Below are positions 25,075 through 37,287 of a stretch of DNA of 64,000 nt, piece after piece. The DNA comes from Prosopocoilus inquinatus (lineage: Eukaryota > Arthropoda > Insecta > Coleoptera > Lucanidae). The stretch spans positions 451,001 to 515,000 of the forward strand of contig JAYKNF010000019.1 in the NCBI GenBank assembly GCA_036172665.1, written 5' to 3'. Positions within the stretch are counted from its first letter, which is position 1. Each line of letters begins with the position of its first letter. The position numbers and the translations under genes were made by a program. The notes below the pieces were generated by a model. It made no database searches. It was given only the letters and a program-made list of their open reading frames with translations, and was not told the DNA's origin.

Positions 25075-26166
25075 ATGTTATTTGGCGTTTCGATGGACTC
25101 CAGTAGCTCTGATGTGAGATACGACGTTTTCGGACGCAGCAGAAGCTGGAAATAGTTTTAAACGAAACAACACGCATTAGCGTTGTTCCTGTGATGTATC
25201 TAATCGATCCTTACTTATCTATCATGTTATTTGACGTTTGGATGGACTCCAGTAACCCTGACGTGAGATACGATGTTCTCGGACGCAGCAGAAGCTGGAA
25301 ATAGTTTTAAACGAAACAACACGCATTAGCGTTGTTCCTGTGTAGTATCAAATCGATCCTTACTCATCTATCATGTTATTTGGCGTTTCGATGGACTTCA
25401 GTAACTCTGATGTGATATACGACGTTTTCGGACGCAGCAGCAGCTGGAAATAGTTTTAAACGAAACAACACATATTAGCTTTATTCCTGTGATGTACATA
25501 ATCGATAATTACTCATCTATCATGTTATTTGACGTTTGGACGGACTCCAGTAACTCTGATGTGAGATACAAATTTATCGGACGCAGCGGAAGCTGGAAAT
25601 AGTTTTGAACGAAACAACACGTATTAGCGTTGTTCCTGTGCTGTATCTAATCGATCCTTACTTATCTATCATGTTATTTGACGTTTGGATGGACTCCAGT
25701 AACTCTAATGTGAGATACGAAATTTTCGGACGCAGCAGAAGCTGGAAATAGTTTTGAACGAAACAACACGTATTAGCGTTGTTCCTGTGATGTATCTAAA
25801 CGATCCTTACTTATCTAACATGTTATTTGACGTTTGGATGGACTCCAGTAAGTCTGATGTGAGATACAAAGTTTTTGGACGCAGCAGGAGCTGGAAATAG
25901 TTTTAAACGAAACAACACGTACTAGCGTTGTTCCTGTGCTGTATCTAATCGATCCTTACTCATATATCATGTTATTTGGCGTTTCGATGGACTGCAGTAG
26001 CTCTGATGTGAGATACGACGTTTTCGGACGCAGCAGAAGCTGGAAATAGTTTTAAACGAAACAACACGCATTAGCGTTGTACCTGTGATGTATCTAATCG
26101 ATCCTTACTTATCTATCATGTTATTTGACGTTTGGATGGACTCCAGTAAACCTGACGTGAGATACG

Positions 26167-27867
26167 ATGTTCTCGGACGCAGCAGAAGCTGGAAATAGTT
26201 TTTTAAACGAAACAACACGCATTAGCGTTGTTCCTGTGATGTATGTAATCGATCCTTGCTCATCTATTCTAATGGATCCTTACTCATATATCATGTTATT
26301 TGGCGTTTCGATGGACTCCAGTAGCTCTGATGTGAGATACGACGTTTTCGGACGCAGCAGAAGCTGGAAATAGTTTTAAACGAAACAACACGCATTAGCG
26401 TTGTTCCTGTGATGTATCTAATCGATCCTTACTTATCTATCATGTTATTTGACGTTTGGATGGACTCCAGTAACCCTGACGTGAGATACGATGTTCTCGG
26501 ACGCAGCAGAAGCTTTAAATAGTTTTAAACGAAACAACACGCATTAGCGTTGTTCCTGTGTAGTATCAAATCGATCCTTACTCATCTATCATGTTATTTG
26601 GCGTTTCGATGGGCTTCAGTAACTCTGATGTGATATACGACGTTTTCGGACGCAGCAGCAGCTGGAAATAGTTTTCAACGAAACAACACATATTAGCGTT
26701 ATTCCTGTGATGTACATAATCGATCCTTACTCATCTATCATGTTATTTGACGTTTGGACGGACTCCAGTAACTCTGATGTGAGATACAAATTTATCGGAC
26801 GCAGCAGAAGCTGGAAATAGTTTTGAACGAAACAACACGTATTAGCCTTGTTCCTGTGCTGTATCTAATCGATCCTTACTTATCTATCATGTTATTTGAC
26901 GTTCGGATGGACTCCAGTAAACCTGACGTGAGATACGATGTTCTCGGACGCAGCAGAAGCTGGAAATAGTTTTTTAAACGAAACAATGCGCATTAGCGTT
27001 GTTCCTGTGATGTATCTAATCAACCCTTACTTATCTATCATGTTATTTGACGTTTGGATGGACTCCAGTAACCCTGACGTGAGATACGAAGTTTTCGGAC
27101 GCAGCAGAAGCTGGAAATAGTTTTAAACGAAACAACACGTATTAGCGTTGTTCCTGTGATGTATCTAATCGATCCTTACTCATCTATCATGTTATTTGAC
27201 GTTTGGATGGACTCCAGCAACTCTGATGAGAGATACAAAGATTTCGGACGCAGCAGAAGCTGGAAATAGTTTTGAACGAAACAACACCTATTAGCGTTGT
27301 TCCTGTGATGTATCTAAACGATCCTTACTTATCTAACATGTTATTTGACGTTTGGATGGACTCCAGTAAGTCTGATGTGAGATACAAAGTTTTTGGACGC
27401 AGCAGGAGCTGGAAATAGTTTTAAACGAAACAACACGTACTAGCGTTGTTCCTGTGCTGTATCTAATCGATCCTTACTCATATATCATGTTATTTGGCGT
27501 TTCGATGGACTGCAGTAGCTCTGATGTGAGATACGACGTTTTCGGACGCAGCAGAAGCTGGAAATAGTTTTAAACGAAACAACACGCATTAGCGTTGTAT
27601 CTGTGATGTATCTAATCGATCCTTACTTATCTATCATGTTATTTGACTTTTGGATGGACTCCAGTAAACCTGACGTGAGATACGATGTTCTCGGACGCAG
27701 CAGAAGCTGGAAATAGTTTTTTAAACGAAACAACACGCATTAGCGTTTTTCCTGTGATGTATCTAATCAATCCTTACTTATCTATCATGTTATTTGACGT
27801 TTGGATGGACTCCAGTAACCCTGACGTGAGATACGAAGTTCTCGGACGCAGCAGAAGCTGGAAATAG
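26167..27867 (+). repeat. 5-monomer periodicity marked by a TT insertion
   Basis: Monomers with two extra T in the dyad (GTTTTTTAAAC) occur near 26198, 26968 and 27716. Corresponding starts at 26167, 26938 and 27685 are 771 bp apart (5 monomers + 24 + 2) and 747 bp apart (5 monomers + 2). Copies of the second and third lie near 29590 and 30337 in the duplicated segment, the last altered to TTTTCTAAAC. Confidence 0.85.
26245..26292 (+). repeat. 24-bp internal tandem duplication (site 4)
   Basis: The same duplication 1218 bp after site 3, equal to 8 monomers + 24 + 2. The extra two bases are a TT insertion that makes GTTTTTTAAAC at about 26198. Its first half has two private changes (GTAATCGATCCTTGCTC). 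Confidence 0.9.
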
Positions 27868-29212
27868 TTTTAAACGAAACAACACGTATTAGCGTTGTTC
27901 CTGTGATGTATCTAATCGATCCTTACTCATATATCATGTTATTTGACGTTTGGATGGACTCCAGTAACTCTGATGAGAGATACAATGATTTCGGACGCAG
28001 CAGAAGCTGGAAATAGTTTTGAACGAAACAACACCTATTAGCGTTGTTCCTGTGATGTATCTAAACGATCCTTACTTATCTGACATGTTATTTGACGTTT
28101 GGATGGACTCCAGTAAGTCTGATGTGAGATACAAAGTTTTGGGACGCAGCAGGAGCTGGAAATACTTTTAAACAAAACAACACGTATTAGCGTTGTTCCT
28201 GTGCTGTATCTAATCGATCCTTACTTATCTATCATGTTATTTGACGTTTCGATGGACTCCAGTAACTCTGATGTGAGATACGAAGTTTTGGGACGCAGCA
28301 GAAGCTGGAAATAGTTTTAAACGAAACAACACGCATTAGCGTTGTTCCTGTGATGTATCTAATCGATCCTTACTCATCTATCATGTTATTTGACGTTTGG
28401 ATGGACTCCAGTAACTCTGATGAGAGATACAAAGATTTCGGAAGCAGCAGAAGCTGGAAATAGTTTTGAACGAAACAACACCTATTAGCGTTGTTCCTGT
28501 GATGTATCTAAACGATACTTACTTATCTAACATGTTATTTGACGTTTGGATGGACTCCAGTAAGTCTGATGTGAGATACGAAATTCTCGGACGCAGCTGA
28601 AGCTGGAAATAATACGTGTTGTTTCGTTCAAAACTATTTCCAGCTTCTACTGCGTCCGAAAATTTCGTATCTCACATTAGAGTTACTGGAGTCCATCCAA
28701 ACGTCAAATAACATGATAGATAAGTAAGGATCGATTAGATACAGCACAGGAACAACGCTAAAACGTGTTGTTTCGTTTAAAACTATTTCCAGCTTCAGCT
28801 GCGTCCGAGAACTTCGTATCTCACATCAAAGTTACTGGAGTCCATCGAAACGCCAAATAACATGATAGATGAGTAAGGATCGATTAGATACATCACAGGA
28901 ACAACGCTAATGCGTTTTGTTTCGTTTAAAACTATTTCCAGCTTCTGCTGCGTCCGAGAACTTCGTATCTCACATCAGAGTTACTGGAGTCCATCGAAAC
29001 GTCAAATAACATGATAGATAAGTAAGGATCGATTAGATATATCACAGGAACAACGCTAATACGTGGTGTTTCGTTTTGAACTATTTCCAGCTTCTGCTGC
29101 GTCCGAAAATTTCGTATCTCACATTAGAGTTACTGGAGTCCATCCAAACGTCAAATAACATGATAGATAAGTAAGGATCTATTAGATACAGCACAGGAAC
29201 AACGCTAATACG
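26592..29212. repeat. Tandem duplication carrying an inversion, copy 1 (2621 bp)
   Basis: This stretch contains forward monomers to 28611 and inverted monomers after it. Its copy begins at 29213. The TGTT at 26592-26595 lines up with TGTT at 29213-29216, the four bases shared at the return from inverted to forward sequence. This is the arrangement expected if a segment spanning an existing inversion was tandemly duplicated. Confidence 0.85.
28601..28645. repeat. Inversion junction 1, fold-back with a 23-nt loop
   Basis: AGCTGGAAATA (28601-28611) is the reverse complement of TATTTCCAGCT (28635-28645), leaving a 23-nt loop (28612-28634). Outside it the complementarity continues imperfectly because left and right arms are the same satellite in opposite orientation. 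Forward ..GGAAATA and reverse TAATACG share TA at 28610-28611. Confidence 0.93.
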
Positions 29213-29216
29213 TGTT
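28610..29216 (-). repeat. Inverted satellite block, about four monomers
   Basis: The 149-bp monomer is read here on the opposite strand: phrases such as CATGATAGATAAGTAAGG and CACAGGAACAACGCTAA replace their reverse complements. The block starts at a junction sharing the two bases TA (28610-28611) between forward and reverse monomers. It ends at 29213-29216, where reverse ..AATACGTGTT meets forward TGTTATTTGGCG with four shared bases TGTT. It is the truncated first copy of the start of the large inverted array that resumes at 30784. Confidence 0.95.
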
Positions 29217-30785
29217 ATTTGGCGTTTCGATGGACTCCAGTAACTCTGATGTGATATACGACGTTTTCGGACGCAGCAGCAGCTGGAAATAGTTTTCAAC
29301 GAAACAACACATATTAGCGTTATTCCTGTGATGTACATAATCGATCCTTACTCATCTATCATGTTATTTGACGTTTGGACGGACTCCAGTAACTCTGATG
29401 TGAGATACAAATTTATCGGACGCAGCAGAAGCTGGAAATAGTTTTGAACGAAACAACACGTATTAGCGTTGTTCCTGTGCTGTATCTAATCGATCCTTAC
29501 TTATCTATCATGTTATTTGACGTTCGGATGGACTCCAGTAAACCTGACGTGAGATACGATGTTCTCGGACGCAGCAGAAGCTGGAAATAGTTTTTTAAAC
29601 GAAACAATGCGCATTAGCGTTGTTCCTGTGATGTATCTAATCAATCATTACTTATCTATCATGTTATTTGACGTTTGGATGGACTCCAGTAACCCTGACG
29701 TGAGATACGAAGTTCTCGGACGCAGCAGAAGCTGGAAATAGTTTTAAACGAAACAACACGTATTAGCGTTGTTCCTGTGATGTATCTAATCGATCCTTAC
29801 TCATCTATCATGTTATTTGACGTTTGGATGGACTCCAGCAACTCTGATGAGAGATACAAAGATTTCGGACGCAGCAGAAGCTGGAAATAGTTTTGAACGA
29901 AACAACACCTATTAGCGTTGTTCCTGTGATGTATCTAAACGATCCTTACTTATCTAACATGTTATTTGACGTTTGGATGGACTCCAGTAAGTCTGATGTG
30001 AGATACAAAGTTTTTGGACGCAGCAGGAGCTGGAAATAGTTTTAAACGAAACAACACGTACTAGCGTTGTTCCTGTGCTGTATCTAATCGATCCTTACTC
30101 ATATATCATGTTATTTGGCGTTTCGATGGACTGCAGTAGCTCTGATGTGAGATACGACGTTTTCGGACGCAGCAGAAGCTGGAAATAGTTTTAAACGAAA
30201 CAACAAGCATTAGCGTTGTATCTGTGATGTATCTAATCGATCCTTACTTATCTATCATGTTATTTGACTTTTGGATGGACTCCAGTAAACCTGACGTGAG
30301 ATACGATGTTCTCGGACGCAGCAGAAGCTGGAAATAGTTTTCTAAACGAAACAACACGCATTAGCGTTGTTCCTGTGATGTATCTAATCGATCCTTACTC
30401 ATCTATCATGTTATTTGACGTTTCGATGGACTCCAGTAACTCTGATGTGAGATACGAAGTTTTGGGACGCAGCAGAAGCTGGAAATAGTTTTAAACGAAA
30501 CAACACGCATTAGCGTTGTTCCTGTGATGTATCTAATCGATCCTTACTCATCTATCATGTTATTTGACGTTTGGATGGACTCCAGTAACTCTGATGAGAG
30601 ATACAAAGATTTCGGAAGCAGCAGAAGCTGGAAATAGTTTTGAACGAAACAACACCTATTAGCGTTGTTCCTGTGATGTATCTAAACGATACTTACTTAT
30701 CTAACATGTTATTTGACGTTTGGATGGACTCCAGTAAGTCTGATGTGAGATACGAAATTCTCGGACGCAGCTGAAGCTGGAAATA
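29213..30785 (+). repeat. Forward satellite block between inverted blocks
   Basis: Forward-oriented monomers return for about 1.57 kb. The block copies 26592-28611: the variant monomer with TTATTCCTGTGATGTACATA lies at 26701 and again at 29322, a step of 2621 bp. Near its end the step is 2174 bp, so this copy has lost exactly three monomers (447 bp) around 30360-30440. It ends at the same TA inversion junction as the first copy (30784-30785). Confidence 0.93.
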
Positions 30786-30819
30786 ATACGTGTTGTTTCG
30801 TTCAAAACTATTTCCAGCT
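30775..30819. repeat. Inversion junction 2, identical fold-back
   Basis: AGCTGGAAATA (30775-30785), a 23-nt loop (30786-30808) and TATTTCCAGCT (30809-30819) reproduce junction 1 exactly, 2174 bp downstream. Left flanks of the two junctions agree closely (for example GATACGAAATTCTCGGACG), which supports duplication of one event over two separate inversions. Confidence 0.93.
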
Positions 30820-31139
30820 TCTTCTGCTGCGTCCGAGAACTTCGTATCTCACATCAGAGTTACTGGAGTCCATCGAAACGTCAAATAACATGATAGATAA
30901 GTAAGGATCGATTAGATATATCACAGGAACAACGCTAATACGTGGTGTTTCGTTTTGAACTATTTCCAGCTTCTGCTGCGTCCGAAAATTTCGTATCTCA
31001 CATTAGAGTTACTGGAGTCCATCCAAACGTCAAATAACATGATAGATAAGTAAGGATCGATTAGATACATCACAGGAACAACGCTAATGCGTGTTGTTTC
31101 GTTTAAAACTATTTCCAGCTTCTGCTGCGTCCGAAAACG

Positions 31140-32594
31140 TCGTATCTCACATCAGAGCTACTGGAGTCCATCGAAACGCCAAGTAACATGATGTATGAGT
31201 AAGGATCGATTAGATACAGCACAGGCACAACGCTAATACGTGTTGTTTCGTTTAAAACTATTTCCAGCTCCTGCTGCGTCCAAAAACTTTGTATCTCACA
31301 TCAGACTTACTGGAGTCCATCCAAACGTCAAATAACATGTTAGATAAGTAAGGATCGTTTAGATACATCACAGGAACAACGCTAATACGTGTTGTTTCGT
31401 TCAAAACTATTTCCAGCTTCTACTGCGTCCGAGAACTGTGAATCTCTCATCAGAGTTACTGGAGTCCGTCCAAACTTCAAATAACATGATAGATGAGTAA
31501 GGATCGATTAGATACAGCACAGGAACAACGCTGATATGTGTTGTTTCGTTTAAAACTATTTCCAGCTTCAGCTGCGTCCGAGAACTTCGTATCTCATATC
31601 AAAGTTACTTTAGTCCATCGAAACGCCAAATAGCATAATAGATGAGTAAGGATCGATTAGATACATCACAGGAACAACGCTAATGCGTGTTGTTTCGTTT
31701 AAAACTATTTCCAGCTTCTGCTGCGTCCGAAAACGTCGTATCTCACATCAGAGCAACTGGAGTCCATCGAAACGACAAGTAACATGATAGATGAGTAAGG
31801 ATCGATTAGATACATCACAGGAACAACGCTAATGCGTGTTGTTTCGTTTAAAACTATTTCCAGCTTCTGCTGCGTCCGAAAACGTCGTATCTCACATCAG
31901 AGCTACTGGAGTCCATCGAAACGCCAAATAACATGATAGATGAGTAAGGATCGATTAGCTACATCACAGGAACAACGCTAATACGTATTGTTTCATTTAA
32001 AACTATTTCCAGTTTCAGCTGCGTCCGAGAACTTCGTATCTCACATCAAAGTTACTGGAGTCCATCGAAACGCCAAATAACATGATAGATGAGTAAGGAT
32101 CGATTAGATACTTCACAGGAACAACGCTAATGCGTGTTGTTTCGTTTAAAACTATTTCCAGCTTCTGCTGCGTCCGAAAACGTCGTATCTCACATCAGAG
32201 CTACTGAAGTCCATCGAAACGCCAAGTAACATGATGTATGAGTAAGGATCGATTAGATACAGCACAGGCACAACGCTAATACGTGTTGTTTCGTTTAAAA
32301 CTATTTCCAGCTCCTGCTGCGTCCAAAAACTTTGTATCTCACATCAGACTTACTGGAGTCCATCCAAACGTCAAATAACATGTTAGATAAGTAAGGATCG
32401 TTTAGATACATCACAGGAACAACGCTAATACGTGTTGTTTCGTTCAAAACTATTTCCAGCTTCTACTGCGTCCGAGAACTGTGAATCTCTCATCAGAGTT
32501 ACTGGAGTCCGTCCAAACTTCAAATAACATGATAGATGAGTAAGGATCGATTAGATACAGCACAGGAACAACGCTAATATGTGTTGTTTCGTTC
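31140..32594 (-). repeat. 7-monomer higher-order repeat, 1043-bp step
   Basis: Bases 31140-31551 match 32183-32594 at a step of 1043 bp, seven monomers. Markers are AAGTAACATGATGTATGAG (31181, 32224), GCACAGGCACAACG and GAACTGTGAATCTCTC (31434, 32477). The GAACTGTGAATC monomer is repeated once more one monomer later (32626), a local single-monomer duplication. Confidence 0.85.
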
Positions 32595-34177
32595 AAAACT
32601 ATTTCCAGCTTCTACTGCGTCCGAGAACTGTGAATCTCTCATCAGAGTTACTGGAGTCCGTCCAAACTTCAAATAACATGATAGATGAGTAAGGATCGAT
32701 TAGATACATCACAGGAACAACGCTAATGCGTGTTGTTTCGTTTAAAACTATTTCCAGCTTCTGCTGCGTCCGAAAACGTCGTATCTCACATCAGAGCTAC
32801 TGGAGTCCATCGAAACGACAAGTAACATGATAGATGAGTAAGGATCGATTAGATACATCACAGGAACAACGCTAATACGTGTTGTTGCATTTAAAACTAT
32901 TTCCAGCTTCAGCTGCGTCCGAGAACTTCGTATCTCACATCAAAGTTACTGGAGCCCATCGAAACGCCAAATAACATGATAGATGACTAAGGATCGATTA
33001 GATACATCACAGGAACAACGCTAATGCGTGTTGTTTCGTTCAAAACTATTTCCAGCTTCTGCTGCGTCCGAGAACATCATATCTCACGTCAGGGTTACTG
33101 GAGTCCATCGAAACGTCAAATAACATGATAGATAAGTAAGGATCGTTTAGATACATCACAGGAACAACGCTAATACGTGTTGTTTCGTTCAAAACTATTT
33201 CCAGCTTCTGCTGCGTCCGAAATCTTTGTATCTTACATCAGAGCTACTGGAGTCCATCCAAACGTCAAATAACATGTTAGATAAGTAAGGATCGTTTAGA
33301 TACATCACAGGAACAACGCTAATATGTGTCGTTTCGTTCAAAACTATTTCCAGCTTCTGCTGCGTCCGAAATCTTTGTATCTCTCATCAGAGTTACTGGA
33401 GTCCATCCAAACGTCAAATAACATGATAGATGAGTAAGGATCGATTAGATACATCACAGGAACATCGCTAATGCGTGTTGTTTCGTTTAAAACTATTTCC
33501 AGCTTCTGCTGCGTCTGAAAACTTCGTATCTCACATCAGAGTTACTGGAGTCCATCGAAACGTCAAATAATATGATAGATAAGTAAGGATCGATTAGATA
33601 CAGCACAGGAACAACGCTAATACGTGTTGTTTCGTTTAAAACTATTTCCAGCTTCAGCTGCGTCCGAGAACTTCGTATCTCACATCAAAGTTACTTTAGT
33701 CCATCGAAACGCCAAATAACATAATAGATGAGTAAGGATCGATTAGATACATCACAGGAATAACGCTAATGCGTGTTGTTTCGTTTAAAACTATTTCCAG
33801 CTTCTGCTGCGTCCGAGAACATCGTATCTCACGTCAGGGTTACTGGAGTCCATCCAAACGTCAAATAACATGATAGATAAGTAAGGATCGATTAGATACA
33901 GCACAGGAACAACGCTAATACGTGTTGTTTCGTTCAAAACTATTTCCAGCTTCTGCTGCGTCCGAAATCTTTGTATCTCTCATCAGACTTACTGGAGTCC
34001 ATCCAAACGTCAAATAACATGGTAGATAAGTGAGGATCGTTTAGATACATCACAGGAACAACGCTAATTCGTGTTGTTTCGTTTAAAACTATTTCCAGCT
34101 CCTGCTGCGTCCAAAAACTTTGTATCTCACATCAGACTTACTGGAGTCCATCCAAACGTCAAATAACATGTTAGATA

Positions 34178-37100
34178 AGTAAGGATCGTTTAGATGCATC
34201 ACAGGAACAACGCTAATACGTGTTGTTTCGTTCAAAACTATTTCCAGCTCCTGCTGCGTCCCAAAACTTTGTATCTCTCATCAGAGTTACTGGAGTCCAT
34301 CCAAACGTCAAATAACATAATAGATGAGTATGGATCGATTAGATACATCACAGGAACAACGCTAATACGTGTTGTATCGTTTAAAACTATTTCCAGCTTC
34401 TGCTGCGTCCGAAAACGCCGTATCTCACATCAGAGATACTGGAGTCCATCGAAACGTCAAATAACATGATAGATAAGTAAGGATCGATTAGATACAGCAC
34501 AGGAACAACGCTAATACGTGTTGTTTCGTTCAAAACTATTTCTAGCTTCTGCTGCGTCCGATAACTTTGTATCTCACATCAGAGTTACTGGAGTCCGTCC
34601 AAACGTCAAATAACATGATAGATGAGTAAGGATCGATTAGATACATCACAGGAACAACGCTAATATGTGTTGTTTCGTTTAAAACTATTTCCAGCTGCTG
34701 CTGCGTCCGAAAACGTCGTATATCACATCAGAGTTACTGGAGTCCATCGAAATGTCAAATAACATGATAGATAAGTAAGGATCGATTAGATACTACACAG
34801 GAACAACGCTAATGCGTGTTGTTTCGTTTCAAACTATTTCTAGCTTCAGCTCCGTCCGAGAACTTCGTATCTCACATCTAAGTTACTGGATTCCATCGAA
34901 ACGCCAAATAACATGATAGATGAGTAAGGATCGATTAGATACATCACAGGAACAACGCTAATGCGTGTTGTTTCGTTTAAAACTGTTTCCAGCTTCTGCT
35001 GCGTCCGAGAACATCGTATCTCCCGTCAGGGTTACTGGAGTCCATGCAAACGTCAAATAACATGATAGATGAGTAAGGATCGATTAGATACATCACAGGA
35101 ACAACGCTAATGCGTGTTGTTTCGCTTATAACTATTTCCAGCTTCTGCTGCCTCAGAAAACGTCGTATCTCACATCAGAGCTACTGGAGTTCATCGAAAC
35201 GCCAAATAACATGATAGATGAGTAAGGATCGATTAGATACATCACAGGAACAACGCTAATACGTGTTGTTTCATTTAAAACTATTTCCAGCTTCAGCTGC
35301 GTCCGAGAACTTCGTATCTCACATCAAAGTTACTGGAGTCCATCGAAAAGCCAAATAACATGATAGATGAGTAAGGATCGATTAGATACATCACAGGAAC
35401 AACGCTAATGCGTGTTGCTTCGTTTAAAACTATTTCCAGCTTCTGCTGCGTCCGAAAACTTCGTATCTCACATCAGAGCTACTGAAGTCCATCGAAACGC
35501 CAAATAACATGATAGATGAGTAAGGATCGATTAGATACATCACAGGAACAACGCTAATACGTGTTGTTTCATTCAAAACTATTTCCAGCTTCAGCTGCGT
35601 CCGAGAACTTCGTATCTCACATCAAAGTTACTGGAGTCCATCGAAATGCCAAATAACATAATAGATGAGTAAGGATCGATTAGATACATCACAGGAACAA
35701 CGCTAATGCGTGTTGTTTCGTTTAAAACTATTTCCAGCTTCTGCTGCGTCCGAAAACGTCGTATCTCACATCAGAGCTACTGGAGTCCATCGAAACGCCA
35801 AATAACATGATAGATGAGTAAGGATCGATTAGATACATCACAGGAACAACGCTAATACGTGTTGTTTCATTTAAAACTATTTCCAGCTTCAGCTGCGTCC
35901 GAGAACTTCGTATCTCACATCAAAGTTACTGGAGTCCATCGAAATGCCAAATAACATAATAGATGAGTAAGGATCGATTAGATACATCACAGGAACAACG
36001 CTAATGCGTGTTGCTTCGTTTAAAACTATTTCCAGCTTCTGCTGCGTCCGAAAACTTCGTATCTCACATCAGAGCTACTGGAGTCCATCGAAACGCCAAG
36101 TAACATGATATATGAGTAAGGATCGATTAGATACAGCACAGGAACAACGCTAATACGTGTTGTTTCGTTTAAAACTATTTCCAGTTCCTGCTGCGTCCAA
36201 AAACTTTGTATCTCACATCAGACTTACTGGAGTCCATCCAAACGTCAAATAACATGTTAGATAAGTAAGGATCGTTTAGATACATCACAGGAACAACGCT
36301 AATACGTGTTCTTTCGTTCAAAACTATTTCCAGCTTCTACTGCGTCCGAGAACTTTGTATCTCTCATCAGAGTTACTGGAGTCCGTCCAAACGTCAAATA
36401 ACATGATAGATGAGTAAGGATCGATTAGATACATCACAGGAACAACGCTAATACGTGTTGTTGCATTTAAAACTATTTCCAGCTTCAGCTGCGTCCGAGA
36501 ACTTCGTATCTCACATCAAAGATACTGGAGTCCATCGAAACGCCAAATAACATGATAGATGAGTAAGGATCGATTAGATACATCACAGGAACAACGCTAA
36601 TGCGTGTTGTTTCGTTCAAAACTATTTCCAGCTTCTGCTGCGTCCGAGAACATCGTATCTCACGTCAGGGTTACTGGAGTCCATCGAAACGTCAAATAAC
36701 ATGATAGATAAGTAAGGATCGTTTAGATACATCACAGGAACAACGCTAATACGTGTTGTTTCGTTCAAAACTATTTCCAGCTTCTGCTGCGTCCGAAATC
36801 TTTGTATCTTACATCAGAGCTACTGGAGTCCATCCAAACGTCAAATAACATGTTAGATAAGTAAGGATCGTTTAGATACATCACAGGAACAACGCTAATA
36901 TGTGTCGTTTCGTTCAAAACTATTTCCAGCTTCTGCTGCGTCCGAAATCTTTGTATCTCTCATCAGAGTTACTGGAGTCCATCCAAACGTAAAATAACAT
37001 GATAGATGAGTAAGGATCGATTAGATACATCACAGGAACATTGCTAATGCGTGTTGTTTCGTTTAAAACTATTTCCAGCTTCTGCTGCGTCCGAAAACTT

Positions 37101-37287
37101 CGTATCTCACATCAGAGTTACTGGAGTCCATCGAAACGTCAAATAATATGATAGATAAGTAAGGATCGATTAGATACAGCACAGGAACAACGCTAATACG
37201 TGTTGTTTCGTTTAAAACTATTTCCAGCTTCAGCTGCGTCCGAGAACTTCGTATATCACATCAAAGTTACTGGAGTCCATCGAAACG
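34178..37287 (-). repeat. 3.1-kb duplicated block, copy 1
   Basis: This 3110-bp block recurs at 43263-46372 with a constant step of 9085 bp. Shared private marks include GTTTAGATGCATC (34189), GTCCATGCAAACG, CTCCCGTCAGGG, GCTGCCTCAGAAAACG, GTGTTCTTTCG and CGTATATCACATC. I saw only scattered mismatches. Both edges of this copy are in normal register, so it is more likely the donor. The step equals 63 monomers less the three 48-bp short monomers between the copies, within 1 bp. Confidence 0.92.

Larger units (their letters stand above)
1..28611 (+). repeat. 149-bp satellite array, forward orientation (left arm)
   Basis: The same monomer recurs head to tail: the phrase TACTCATCTATCATG or a close variant starts at 1, 150, 299 and so on, every 149 bases. 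Neighbouring monomers differ at roughly a dozen recurrent variable sites and at scattered private changes. Internal irregularities are a 51-bp monomer at 21662, 102-bp monomers at 18030 and 20368, a recurring 24-bp duplication between 22.3 and 26.3 kb, and a few 1-2 bp indels (for example a lost base near 12563). No stretch lacks the repeat, so there is no room for a gene. Satellite arrays of this monomer size are typical of centromeric or pericentromeric heterochromatin; the location is inferred. The array begins before base 1. It ends at the inversion junction at 28610-28611. Confidence 0.98.
29213..31095. repeat. Tandem duplication carrying an inversion, copy 2
   Basis: This repeats 26592-29216 with two internal losses. 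About 447 bp (three monomers) is missing in the forward part, and 298 bp (two monomers) just after the inversion joint, where CTTCTTCTGCTG at about 30819-30830 carries three extra bases. The right end is approximate: differences gather from about 31050 on. Confidence 0.82.

Noticed and set aside
28610..28611. Inversion as an assembly or read fold-back artefact
   Set aside because: Not fully excluded, but the junction occurs twice with different surroundings and copy-specific losses. An artefact at a single point would not produce this.
18009..30488. Plus-strand open frames of 60-71 codons at 18009, 20347, 26167, 26938, 27685, 29559 and 30306, and a minus-strand one at 29081
   Set aside because: All arise where a truncated monomer, a TT insertion, the 24-bp duplication or an inversion joint changes the frame of the 149-bp repeat. 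No protein family resemblance is visible.
28601..30819. Terminal inverted repeats of a transposable element between the two inversion junctions
   Set aside because: The sequence between and outside the junctions is the same 149-bp satellite. There is no transposase-like frame, no target-site duplication, and the third joint at 29213 explains the arrangement as a tandem duplication.
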